A stretch of 64,000 nucleotides of DNA from Thunnus maccoyii. Lineage: Eukaryota > Chordata > Actinopteri > Scombriformes > Scombridae. Below, one piece after another: positions 1-10,275 of the stretch (positions within the stretch are counted from its first letter, which is position 1; each line of letters begins with the position of its first letter). The notes under the pieces were generated by a model. That model was not told the DNA's origin. It searched no databases and worked only from the letters and a program-made list of their open reading frames with translations. The translations under genes were made by a program, and so were the position numbers. The stretch covers positions 1,457,170 to 1,521,169 of the forward strand of contig NC_056553.1 of assembly GCF_910596095.1 (NCBI RefSeq), in the 5' to 3' direction.

Positions 1-46
1 TGTTTTTTGTGCCTCAGTGCTTCCTACTGAAATTGGGTTTCTCTGA

Positions 47-50
<4 letters not shown>

Positions 51-117
<67 letters not shown>
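51..117. repeat. Compound (TC)n(AC)n microsatellite
   Basis: An uninterrupted TC run of about 44 bases passes directly into an AC run of about 23 bases. Both parts are seen directly. The pyrimidine/purine part may adopt triplex DNA and the AC part Z-DNA. Likely length-polymorphic. Confidence 0.97.
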
Positions 118-118
<1 letters not shown>

Positions 119-372
119 CTGAAGCAACATGTTGACCAGGTTGGAAGTCTTCAGCTCTTTGACTTCTGTCATAAATCACAACAAACCTTTGAATAATAAT
201 TAACGATGACAGAAAACAACCATATAAATACCTTTAGTCCTATAAAGTGTTGAGTCTCATATCTGCAGAGACATTGTTTTACGACATCAGTGTGTGTGTG
301 TAATGTGTCTAATGACACTTCTTGCTTCCTGACTGTTAACACATCACCTCAGACGGCAGTGATGACTAAAGC

Positions 373-373
373 A

Positions 374-411
<38 letters not shown>
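373..411. repeat. (AC)n microsatellite
   Basis: About 19 perfect AC dinucleotides within otherwise non-repetitive sequence. No flanking gene is recognisable. Confidence 0.97.
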
Positions 412-413
<2 letters not shown>

Positions 414-840
414 AAATCCAGTATTGATTGAGTCCAGCTTACTGTTGAACATGTTCGGATGTAATCATCTTAACTTCTTCCAGTTTCCTTCCACTCATTG
501 CTGATTTTCAGAGTTCAGTTCAGGTTCATCTTGTAATATTTTCTGCTACTTTGGATGATGTTCAAGAGTAAATGTTTCTGTTTTCAACCAGACAAACGAT
601 GAGAAGAAACTGAAACACACCTGCTGCTGTTTTTATTTTGCACATGAAGCTGAGTGAAAGATGAGCAGCGTTAGATCTTTTAATGTCAAACTTTATTCAT
701 TTTCATTTATTTTCTTTTATCAGAAATATGCATTTGAATTGCAGAAAGACTTTAAAATCACTTCTTATAACTTCAGCTGTGATAGAAGGAAGGGGTGAGA
801 AACATGTGCGAAACAGGCTGTCAGTACAGTCTTTGACCTC
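412..840. other. No feature recognised
   Basis: AT-leaning sequence with stops in all frames, no tandem structure and no match to another part of the window that I can see. Confidence 0.6.
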
Positions 841-1308
841 GCTTTAGACACTGAGCATGTGCAGGAACGCGGTTCTGTTTACAGCTTCGCTAGCTTGTTG
901 TGCTACAGATCACAACCTCCGGATTTTGTACTGAAGTCCGGAGGTGAGAATGAGAAAAAATGTTACAAAATCATGCATGCACAAAAAAAACTCTTAAATA
1001 AAGCTAATAACAGCGATCACATTTTCAGTCTCCAGAGAGTAGTTCTGTGTAAGGCAGACGCCACTGAGCATGTGCAGGAACATGGTTCTGTTTACAGCTT
1101 CACTAGCTTGTTGTGCTACAGATCAAAACCTCTGGACTTCATACTGAAGTTCTTTAAGAAATGTTGTACAAAGTCATTACATTACAAAGAACTACTCTCT
1201 AGAGACGGAAAACATGATGCTGTTATTAGTCTTTGGAGCCGTTTCTAAACAAACTAATGTGACCAAACATGAAGAAAAATATAGAAAATCAGCAGAATGG
1301 TCCTTTAA
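841..1308 (-). repeat. Interspersed repeat family A, copy 1 (internally duplicated)
   Basis: This copy matches 3109-3552 and 18959-19420 in reverse-complement orientation; the strand is given relative to those. The outer end at about 1301-1308 reads as the complement of the TTAAAGG start seen in the other copies. A module beginning CACTGAGCATGTGCAGG occurs twice, at 849 and 1062 (213 bp apart). Relative to copies 2 and 3 it lacks about 150 bp next to the TTAAAGG end. The 129-codon open frame at 859-1248 is a translation of this repeat, and its duplicated peptide halves mirror the DNA duplication. I infer a non-autonomous transposable element; the superfamily is unknown. Confidence 0.75.
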
Positions 1309-1517
1309 TGTGACAGTTTAAAAGAAAGTTAAAAGAACAGGCCACAACAGATATTCTAGAGAAATCTCATCATTTGGTTTGTTTTTTTTCCCTACAAACT
1401 GTTTTGTCAAAATTTTGCATAATACTAAATTTATATTCAATCAGAAAATTAGAGGATGAGCATCGTTAGTAATCAGAAAACGTCCGCTGTCTGTAAAAGT
1501 TGGATTTGACAGCTTTG

Positions 1518-1564
<47 letters not shown>
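1518..1564. repeat. (CA)n microsatellite
   Basis: About 23 perfect CA units. The open frame across it (1500-1796) is an artefact of a stop-free dinucleotide run. Confidence 0.97.
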
Positions 1565-1566
<2 letters not shown>

Positions 1567-1698
1567 AGGCTGGTGGAGGGACATGGCATTCTCAGGCAGG
1601 AGATGTCAGATACAATCAGTCTGATTGGCCAAAAGTGAACACTGGGTTTCCCATGAGGCCCAGTGGCCGGCGGCGGTCCCAGACAGACAGGAAGTGCA

Positions 1699-1738
1699 GA
1701 GAGAGCAAGAGAGGGAGAAAGAGAGAGAGAGAGAGAGA
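1699..1738. repeat. GA-rich imperfect microsatellite
   Basis: Imperfect GAGA/GGGA/AAGA tract ending in a perfect (GA)7-8 run. The purine strand continues weakly to about 1775. Confidence 0.9.
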
Positions 1739-1775
1739 TTGGAGGAAGAAGAAGGTGAAGAAGAGTGAGAGAGAT

Positions 1776-3108
1776 TCAAGATGCAAAACTTTGTGATGAA
1801 TTTGTTTTGGTGTGTTTAAAACAAAAACTTTTTATCTGACATTACATTATCTGTTATTTTATGAGAACAGTGTCAAGTTTAATATTAATCCTCAGTTTTG
1901 CAGATGACGCACTGATAATAATAATAAGACAGAACAAAAATGATAAACATGTACATCATACAAACTCTGCTGTCTTCTCTCACATGACAGTGATCTTTCT
2001 CATCTTGTTACACACAAAAGTCTTTGTAATTTGATCTTTTATTGTCTTTATAAAGCTGAAGGGAGTTTCCCTGTGTTGGTATTCATTTATCTTGTAACAT
2101 GCTAAATACAAACATCATTAAAAGCACACCTGACTGTTAGCTCATGGATAGCGAGCAGAGCGATATCTTAGCATGTATATATCATAGCGTGTTTGTTTAC
2201 GTTTCCAGAGAATGTGATTGAGATCTAATTTATTAATTTCCCTCTAATCATCCTCCTGATCAACAATGTCTGAATACGTCACATTACTGAAGGACAGTCT
2301 ATCTGACTTTAACAAAAAAATAAACATACATTAAAATTATATCCAAGTCATATCAATATTATTAAAACTACGACTGTTTTTGTAGTCATCCATGTGGGCT
2401 TAAAAAGAGCAAAACGTTTGAACACGTACATTTTCATGACAACTTAGCAACTCCATCTGCTGAGGAAGATCATGTGATACGGTTGAAACCTCATTATTTA
2501 GGTTTCAGCATGTCTGATCAGCTCAGAAACAGGTTTTTATTGCTCCTCCAAGTCAACACTTTGGCAGTAACAGCAGGTTACTCTTCCCTCTTTCTCTTCC
2601 ACGGTAAACAACTAAATAAAACCACTGCATGTGAAGCGCTGCCTCCGACTCTGTCTGCCGTAAATGTCAGACTGTAAATACAATACATCTGCTCCTCAGC
2701 TGCCGCATGTCCAGGCTGGTCTGAAGAAGAATGTACAGAACGAACCAGAGGAATGTGACTGAACAAAGCTTCATGTCCTGCAGTCTGGAGCTGATGTTAC
2801 ACTCAGGAAAGCTGGAAAACAGAAGACGGGCTCATGTTTTGAACTTTAGGTGGACAGCGGAGGGATGTTGAGCTTGTCCAATCAGATGCAGGAGAGGTTC
2901 ACATCAGGTCACCTTTGATATCATGTTTAAGAGAGACTTTATTGAGCCTCAGAGAAGACGGACTCACAACTTTACAACTAACGTGAAAGTGTTGTTTTTT
3001 TACTTTAGGATGGTAAATGCAGTGTCATCAGAGCAGCTAAATATGGTCGTCTTTCAGTGAACAAACAACCAATCAGGTGATTCTTACCAATGACAGAATA
3101 AATGTTAG
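1776..3108. other. No gene recognised
   Basis: Mostly AT-rich unique-looking sequence. Short frames at 2474-2677 and 2578-2766 overlap on opposite strands and show no domain, splice context or compositional signal. Nothing here recurs clearly elsewhere in the window. Confidence 0.5.
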
Positions 3109-3552
3109 TTAAAGGCCAGTTGATTTTCTATATTTTTTCTTCATGTTTGGATCCAAACCAACAATAAACTGATCTACTAACAAGTATTTTGTGTGTATCA
3201 GAGCTGATATATCTTATTAAAAACACGTCAGTGAGTCACAGCGCTGCACTGGGTCACATGTTCCTTCATCATGAAGAGTTTGGTCACGTTAGTTTGTTTA
3301 GAAACGGCTCCAAAGACTAATAACAGCATCATGTTTTCAGTCTCCAGAGAGTAGTTCTGTGTAATGTAATGATTTTGTACAACATTTCTTAAAGAACTTC
3401 AGAACAAAGTCCAGAGGTTTTGATCTGTAGCACAACAAGCTAGTGAAGCTGTAAACAGAACTCTGTTTCTGCACATGCTCAGTGGCATCTGCCTTACACA
3501 GAACTACTCTCTGGAGACTGAAAACATGATGCTGTTATTAGCTTTATTTAAA
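3109..3552 (+). repeat. Interspersed repeat family A, copy 2
   Basis: It begins TTAAAGGCCAGTTG and shares long blocks with copy 3 (18959-19420), including the segments on GGATCCAAACCAACA, CACGTCAGTGAGTCAC and AGAAACGGCTCCAAAGACT. It is the reverse complement of copy 1. Copies 1 and 2 therefore form an inverted pair about 1.8 kb apart. Confidence 0.75.
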
Positions 3553-4205
3553 AGTCCCTCTAGGATTTCACTGAGTTTTTTTGTGATAATTGACCAAAAA
3601 TGCATGATATTGTAATGGTCTCAAAAATTGTGATACAATTTGTGATGTTTTATTTGCTCATTTTGCAGTAAAATTGTGGGAATTGTGAACATTTTCAAGA
3701 TCAATACCAATGACGAGTCATATGTAATGACTTCCTTGGATAAAAAGCATCCTGCAGATCACAGAAACATCTATATTTCAGCTCTAATGTTTAATGTATT
3801 TTATGAACATGAGAACCATGAGGACTCAAAGTTCTATAAAAAAAATATACTGTACTTGAGTTCCATTTATAACCTTTAATAAATAAACTTCCAGCTCAAC
3901 ATTCGCTCCAAATAAAATGAGTCATTAATGCCATTAAAATAAATCCATCATTCAGGTGATTATACACTAATTAAAACATACTTGTGAATATTATATTATA
4001 TATTATATATTATATTTCTGCCAGTAGATCCTCCTGTAGCTCAGGTGGAGTAAAAAGAGGTAAATTTGATGTTTTTTATCTTTGTTTTGTGGGACTAAAA
4101 ACTGTTGAAGGTAGAAAATGTGTTTGTTACTTTCTTTCTTCATGATAGTTTTCATGTGATCGACAATATTTTTAGGTGTTTTTGCAGCGACCACATGCTC
4201 CGTCT
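3553..4205. other. No gene recognised
   Basis: AT-rich. Contains a short TATATTATATTATATA-type low-complexity patch at 3988-4016. The small frames at 3676-3879 and 4003-4194 have no recognisable content. Confidence 0.5.
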
Positions 4206-4211
4206 GGCCAT

Positions 4212-4283
4212 CTGTGTGTGTGTGTGTGTGTGTGTGTCTATGTGTATATACAGTACATGTGAATTGGTCAGATGGTCTGTCTA

Positions 4284-4323
<40 letters not shown>

Positions 4324-4404
4324 ACACTTGTATGTTGGGTAAGGCGTCGTCTATAGGTGCTGTCTGTCTGTCTGTCTCTCTACCAAAGCAGCTCATGACC
4401 TGTA

Positions 4405-4496
<92 letters not shown>

Positions 4497-4569
4497 ACAG
4501 CGATCCGCCCACACACCACATCATCACGCACAAACACACAGACGGCCAGACAAACAGAATGACCCGGGA

Positions 4570-4644
<75 letters not shown>

Positions 4645-4647
4645 CAC
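4212..4647. repeat. Cluster of four TG/CA microsatellites
   Basis: Two TG tracts (4212-4237 and 4287-4321) are followed by two long CA tracts (4411-4494 and 4571-4647), with CTGT/GACAG words between them. TG followed by CA on one strand makes them inverted partners able to pair. Cys/Val/Thr/His-repeat open frames across this cluster on both strands are artefacts. Confidence 0.97.
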
Positions 4648-5100
4648 TCACGTGTGAGCCATGAGTAATTGTCTGAATCACGCTGAGAAAGTCAGAGAAA
4701 GTAAGTGTACTTGATTCTGTGTGTTGTGATGTTTGTAACGTTCCAGTCAGACTGCAGCAAAATCAGATTTCAAGAGAAGATCTAATTATTATTTAGTAAT
4801 TTTGGCATCATTTAACCTCCAACCACAGACTGTATATGACTGCTTTATGATTGGTTTCCTGCACAGTTCATATGTTGAACTTTACCAACACACACAAAAA
4901 CAAATCCGAACACAACAAGTCACACTGAGATAAAAACACTAACAACACATGAGGATCTTTATATGGCCATTTGTGAAGTTACATCACCGTTTTATTATGT
5001 TTATAATCTTTTCTGTTTGGAGTCAGGACCTTCTGGAAACACGCCCCGCTACTCGGACAGAAATATTGTGACAACAGTCCGACTCAGTGTGAGTCCCAGA

Positions 5101-5345
5101 GCTGACTGTCAATCAACATCCACACAGCAGACATCAAAGCCCTCAAATCTTATTAACAGAGCAATCATTTCCAAAATGACCACCAGCACACTTATTAGAG
5201 GACCTGAATTTAGAGATTGAGACCAGAATGACTCGTTGAAAACAATGATTGACTTATTTCTAGAGAGAAGTTGAGGCTTTGTGAATGGGAGTCAGTTGGA
5301 GCAGCTAGCGGCCGTCTGTGGCCTCAAGATGCTGCTGATTGTTTC
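5101..5345 (+). repeat. Interspersed repeat family I, copy 1
   Basis: Near-identical blocks recur at 53375-53625 in the same orientation, e.g. ACCAGCACACTTATTAGAG, GAATTTAGAGATT and GAGAGAAGTTGAGGCTTTGT. The 85-codon frame at 4963-5220 lies partly in it and is not supported as a gene. Superfamily unknown; I remember similar sequence as common in fish genomes. Confidence 0.75.
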
Positions 5346-5794
5346 CAACATTCTGGTGCAGAGTGAGACCTCTCAACAACTAACAACCAGATATTCAGAC
5401 CATAGATCATGAATATCTTCTATTAATGTCACATAAGATATTCATGATCTCCAGAGGATGACCGCTGATGTTGGTGACGCTCCGCCGTCGTGCAGAGAGA
5501 CAGGAAGACAAACAACGCAGTGACATGTTCAAACATTATGGAAACAATGTTTTGCCTGGAACTGTCCTCTTAAGAAAACAACATTCATTTCAGCAAAAAT
5601 ATGACAGCGCCCTATAATGTAAATACTGTAGAAATTATAATGAAAGCAAAGGAAGAAATCTGGTGACGTTATTATAGAGGGACAAAGTCCATATAGGGAG
5701 AAGCTCTTTAATATGAGAGATCTCTGACTCAACATGTTCCTTTTAAAACTATGACCCTGATCGTGCCCAAACCTTAAAACGCACATATTCAGCT

Positions 5795-6380
5795 CATGTC
5801 CAGCTCTATATTTATATTCTGGGGCTCTACTGGAATAAAAACTCCTTATTGATCTTCTACTGGTCCTTTATGCAGCCCCTCAGTTCAGCCTCTGTCTGAA
5901 ACAGGCCGTTTTAGCTCCTTTCTCTTTAAACCCCGCCCTCCTGATGAGCCCACTCTGTTCTGATTGGTCAGCTTCAGGAAGCTTCCTCCGGCTCCGGAGG
6001 CTACGTAAACAAACTATAGTAGCAGGATTTCACTTCTTCTTCTCCTTCTTCACTCCAAATGTCAACTTCTCAAATCCATCCGTACATGTTGGAGCTGAAC
6101 AACACATGGAAACACCTTAGCAACCACCTTAGCAACCACCTTAACGACAACCTCAGCAACAATGATTACAGGACAGACGCATGTTTATGGACATGTGACG
6201 AGCTGACATCATCGCGAGGAGGAAGTAGAGGTAACTTTGCAACAAAGGGAGGCGTTCAGGGCAGCTGAACCCTGAGTTTTGACTTGCAGGGAGCATTTTT
6301 ACGTACGTTCACCTTAAGTTTTGTTTTCGTTTACATCATAGCAGGATAAAAATGACAGAAAATCAATAAAAGTCCCAAAC
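5795..6380 (+). repeat. Interspersed repeat family B, copy 1
   Basis: Long direct match to 50066-50690, including CCTTTATGCAGCCCCTCAGT, GATGAGCCCACTCTGTTCTG, GGCTCCGGAGGCTACGTAAA and CATCCGTACATGTTGGAGCT. Near its end it has a small internal tandem of CCTTAGCAACCA units (about 6112-6140), the same word that dominates the minisatellite at 48904-49542. Inferred non-autonomous mobile element. Confidence 0.85.
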
Positions 6381-6980
6381 TACAATGTTTCCTGTAAACT
6401 AACCATGTCATTTTCTCTCTACAGTCTGATGAGCTGTTTAATACAGTTACCATGTTTATATACATATACAGTAGTATAGCTGATATCCTCTGTGTATACA
6501 GAATTATTACAGCTAACTTTCAGTTCATGCATAATGTACAGTATTTGCATTATTGCACACCTATAAATACTGTATATATAGTATATACCAGAACAGGTAG
6601 TAATAATGGAAACATTTATAGAGTGAAGCCCTTTTAATGCGCATTTAAATGTTTAATTTCATTAAAAGATGTGAGCAGCACAAACTAGATTACATTCACC
6701 TCTGTTGTACTGACAGATAACTGCAAGAGGGAGGTTTATTTTGGGTGAACTGACTATATTTGCAAAGTAGCAGCTTCTCAACTGACCTCTGACCTCTGAC
6801 CTCAGACGGAGGTCTTGTTGTCTGAGATGACACGAGTAACGATCAGAGCAGATGCATCATGGTCCAGCACCGCCTCCAGACGGCTGCCGCTAGTCATGTC
6901 ATGTATGTGTAGTGGGATGTTTTTTTGCGTCACGCCCCGGCTGACACAGAGTTTGTTCCTAGGGGGAATCCTGATGACGC
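6381..6980. other. No gene recognised
   Basis: AT-rich with TATA/ATATAC low-complexity words around 6455-6590. Frames at 6815-7015 (+) and 6802-6999 (-) overlap each other and run into the CA tract. No coding support. Confidence 0.5.
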
Positions 6981-7106
6981 AACACACACACACACACACA
7001 CACAGAGTGAGGTAACACGTTGGCGGTTGCTAAAATAAAGCAGAGACGTGCTGCTACCTGCGGTTTTATTACAGCAGGTTGAGAACATCAGTACAAGACG
7101 TGTGTG

Positions 7107-7141
<35 letters not shown>
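6981..7141. repeat. Paired CA and TG microsatellites
   Basis: A (CA)12 tract at 6981-7004 and a TG tract with one CG interruption at 7099-7141, in inverted relation with about 95 bp between. Confidence 0.95.
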
Positions 7142-7347
7142 AACGTGACAACAGGACACGCCTCTGTTATTTCTATGTGTCAGCCAGGATGAAAACACAG
7201 ACACTGGCTTATTTTTTTTAAGGCAAAAACTTATTTTTTACGTTTTTCTTGTAATCAAAAGAAAAACAACATAAAGTGAACTTTGGGCTGCAGAGTCTCG
7301 CTGCTCATTTCCTGTTTCCAACTGTGAGTCAGGACCCTTTTATAAGA

Positions 7348-7640
7348 AAATGTAACAATGACCTTAACCCTGCGGTGTTTACCGTTTCCATGACAACGCC
7401 ACGCTTATCACACGTTAACAAAGTGATCATTTTAACCCAAACCATCAATCATCTTTAAACCTAACCAGACCTGAACCACAGCGCCGCCACATCACATAAA
7501 GCATCATTATAGTTTAACAGTGATGTGTGACGGTTCTATAAAACACAGACGGATGATGTCGTCCTGCTGATAGAGACGCCAGATTAGAAAACGCTTGAGT
7601 CACATGATCAAACCATGTATCTGCTTGTTTAATTTGGAGG
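7348..7640 (+). repeat. Interspersed repeat family F, copy 1
   Basis: Matches 63551-63825 (for example AACAAAGTGATCATTTTAAC, CAGACCTGAACCACAGCGCC and the block ending in AATTTGGAGGAC/CATTTGGAGGAC). A shorter diverged relative is at 24555-24665. I remember this as a widespread fish repeat; class unknown. Confidence 0.75.
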
Positions 7641-7694
7641 ACTTGTTGCTCCACTCTGTACTTTTAGCTTTAAATATAAACTTTATTCTCCTGT

Positions 7695-7812
7695 TTTCTC
7701 TTATTCTATTTTAGCTTATTTTTTTATTTCCTATTAACTCTTTTAAATTGTATTTAAATGTCTTGATGCTCTTTATGTTTTATGTGAAACACTGTGAACT
7801 GGCTTGTTGTTA
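7695..7812 (+). repeat. LINE 3'-end-like fragment
   Basis: T-rich stretch followed by GATGCTCTTTATG...TATGTGAAACACTGTGAACTG. This resembles the 3' tail following the LINE relic at 22455-22985 (GATGCCTTTTATGCTCTATG). The L2-type assignment is from memory of fish LINE 3' tails; no coding part remains here. Confidence 0.45.
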
Positions 7813-7835
7813 AAGCTGCAGCAATGACTTTGTGG

Positions 7836-7850
7836 CCACTAGGGGGCAGC
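7836..7850 (+). promoter_or_regulatory. CTCF-type binding motif (full consensus match)
   Basis: CCACTAGGGGGCAGC fits every position of the vertebrate CTCF core CCASYAGRKGGCRSY. The site is seen in the sequence; occupancy is inferred only. Confidence 0.65.
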
Positions 7851-8442
7851 AGAGCTCCACTACAGTCTCTGTTACACAAAATACTGAAGAGACTCTAATG
7901 AGAAAAGTATAAAAGAGATTTCATCGATTGAATGTTTAGATGAAATATCAACAGATTCTAATAATAATAGAATGACATCCTTTACCACAATTTCAAAAGC
8001 AATGCATTTGAAATAAAATACAATAAAAACAAAAGAAAGCAGGTTATTTCAGCTTGTGTTTAGTTTTAGCTTTGGTTTTGTTCATCTTCTCCAGGACTTT
8101 GATGACAATTCATTTGATGAATATAAATCCAATATTCTCTCTGTGTTTAGCTCCGGTTTGGTCTCCACCAGCTCCTCAGTGCTGTGGAAAAGAAAATTAT
8201 ACACATTAACATGGAGGAAGTGATGAGTTTGTATTAACTGGGGAACAGAGGGGATTCAAATAAAGGTGTGATTCTCTCTGCCACTGACATAAATAAAGAA
8301 TTAGAGAATTTACTGTCATTCTGTTACAGTTTTGAGGTTCTTGTACTTTATTTGACAGCTTTAGTTACTTTTCAGATGAAGATTTGACACAATGGATAAT
8401 ATAACAAGCTTTTAAAATACAACACATTGTTAAAGATGAAAC

Positions 8443-8774
8443 CAGTGGTTTCCAACCTTTTTGTCTTTTGACGTCTTACAAAAAGCAGTGTGTAGTCGGG
8501 GTCACATTTCACATGTCTATGAGTTGTTAACAGCTCCACCAAATAGTGATTTTTCCCTCTAAACTTCTCACATGCTTTCATTTCAATAAATGTTCAAATG
8601 ATCCAATATTTCAGCAAAAATCAAAGATTAGAGAAAAAGTCCAAAAACTGAAAACAGATTTGTGTATCAGAACTTTGTTTTTTCTTCTTTCCTCTCCCAT
8701 TAATCATCTCACCACCCCTCAGATTTATCTGCTGACCCTTTGGAGGGGCCCGACCCCTAGGTTGGGAACCACTG
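8443..8774. mobile_element. hAT-type MITE with target duplication
   Basis: It begins CAGTGGTTTCCAACC and ends GGTTGGGAACCACTG, terminal inverted repeats of the hAT CAGTGGTTCYCAACC type. The flanking 8-mers GATGAAAC (8435-8442) and GACTAAAC (8775-8782) agree at 6 of 8 positions, as expected for an aged hAT 8-bp target duplication. At 332 bp there is no room for a transposase. The 79-codon frame at 8546-8785 is inside it and is not a gene. Confidence 0.82.
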
Positions 8775-8927
8775 GACTAAACTAGCTAACTGTATATAAA
8801 GTAGTGTAAACTAGCTCCACCTCCAGCAGCTACAACAGTAACATGCTGCTCTAACACTGATGCTTCACTATTAATAATCTAATGATGTCATATATAATAA
8901 TATATCAGTCAGAGGGACCAAACCACT

Positions 8928-9021
8928 ACTTTTACTGCAATACTTTAACTACATCAAGCTCATAATACTTATGTACTTTTACTGCAATACTTTAACTACA
9001 TCAAGCTCATAATACTTATGT
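8928..9021 (+). repeat. Tandem duplication of a 47-bp unit
   Basis: Two identical 47-bp units (8928-8974 and 8975-9021) start ACTTTTACTGCAATAC, with a partial third start at 9022. Lies inside the outer hAT-like element. Confidence 0.95.
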
Positions 9022-9131
9022 ACTTTTACTGTGGTAGGATTTTCATGCAGAACTTGTAATGGAGTATTTTTACATCACTGTATTTTGTACTTTTACTGCA
9101 GTAGATGATCTGAGTACTTCTTCCACCACTG

Positions 9132-10087
9132 GATATTATTATCTCTGACGTCCATCACCAATAAACCTCCATAAATCCACTTAGGAGTTCAGTAATCAGT
9201 GATAGTTGTCTGAACATCATGTTACGCTGCAGACAGGAGCTGTTAACAGCTGATTCACTGGACTTTTCATGGAGACTGTTTGACTAAATGTAAACGTGTC
9301 TGAAAGATGAGCTCTGATGAGCTTTCATGGCTTCTTGATGTCAGCATGTTTCCAGCTATCAGATTGGCAGAAACGCTGGACGGAAACAACCGACGTGTCA
9401 TACTGAAACTTTTTCCCTCCATGTTTTTCTTTTACTCTTGTTATTTTTGGGAGATTGAAAACATGGCTGCCTGTTTTTTCCCCCTGAACCTTTCATCCCT
9501 GCTTCTAACAGTGTGTTCTGACTTTTTTTGGGGGGTTTTTGTAAGGTTTTTTATCTGCATGAGGTCATTTGGGCCTCATACAAGAACACACACACACACA
9601 CACATGCTGGTTCATTCCTGGAAGGAGGTGTGTTGTTGTCCTGGTGTGTTTACTGCTCTAACAGTAGCTTCAGACCACAGAGAGTTTGGCACACAGAGAC
9701 TCTGACTAACAGAGTTTAACTGCTCACAGACAAACTGATCTTAAAGGTACAACCCACCACTTTTCACTGGTTCTTTGTTGCTTTATTTCTATTCTTTTAA
9801 CAAAAATAAGCACATTATATTTTTTGTTCAGTCCAGCGCCTGATTTAGATTTAGTCTTTCTGTGTCTTCAAACAGAACATGGGGTGAAGTGTAGAGGTTC
9901 GCTTATGAAGTCGACTCCAAGACGCAATTAGATGCAAATTCACCGGGGAAGATGCAAATTGACGCAAACACATCCATGTGAGTTGAAAATGTCTCAGCTT
10001 GAGCGCATCTGCTTCATGATCGCGCAGAGAGACGATTGATGAGTTCAGATGAGTTCAGTCAAAGGCTGAGCTGTTTGTACTTCTATC
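9132..10087. other. No gene recognised
   Basis: Holds a short CA run (9588-9604) and, at 9930-9965, two copies of GATGCAAATT. A 132-codon frame at 9307-9705 crosses the CA run and is rich in Phe. I see no domain or splice context and do not call it. Confidence 0.5.
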
Positions 10088-10275
10088 CTTATGAGGACCC
10101 TCACTGACATAATGCATTCCCTAGACCCTGACCTGAACTAAACCTAAACCCAGTTCTAACCTTAACTCTAAAACCAAGTCTGAGCCCTCAAACAGCCCTT
10201 TGAAGGTCCGTCCCAAAGTGTCCTCCCTCGCCAAAAATGTCCTCACTCCCGAGGTCTAAAGCTCAGACTGGTCCT
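10088..10275 (+). repeat. Interspersed repeat family K, copy 1 (TGAGGACC-type)
   Basis: ATGAGGACCCTCACTGAC, then repeated CTAAACC/CTAACC words, then AAAATGTCCTCACT. The layout mirrors 59602-59720 in opposite sense. I recall this GGACC...CTAACCCTAA...GTCCTCA arrangement as a fish minisatellite-like repeat. Confidence 0.5.

Larger units (their letters stand above)
8339..9131. mobile_element. Composite hAT-like non-autonomous element (outer)
   Basis: The right end reads GAGTACTTCTTCCACCACTGG, the complement of the CAGTGGTGGAAG-type start I remember from a very common fish MITE. The left part (8340-8442) matches the reverse complement of 61051-61150. It is interrupted by the MITE at 8443-8774. 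The left terminus is not identified. Confidence 0.55.

Noticed and set aside
859..1248. 129-codon frame with an internal peptide repeat
   Set aside because: The peptide repeat mirrors the duplicated DNA module of family A; the other family A copies are not open.
4268..4681. Long Cys/Val and Thr/His repeat open frames (also at 20081-20217, 21712-22137, 24797-25294, 33750-34051)
   Set aside because: They are translations of (CA)n or (TG)n dinucleotide runs, which contain no stop codons. Both strands are open at once.
9307..9705. 132-codon frame
   Set aside because: It crosses a CA run, has no recognisable domain, and its composition matches the AT-rich surroundings.
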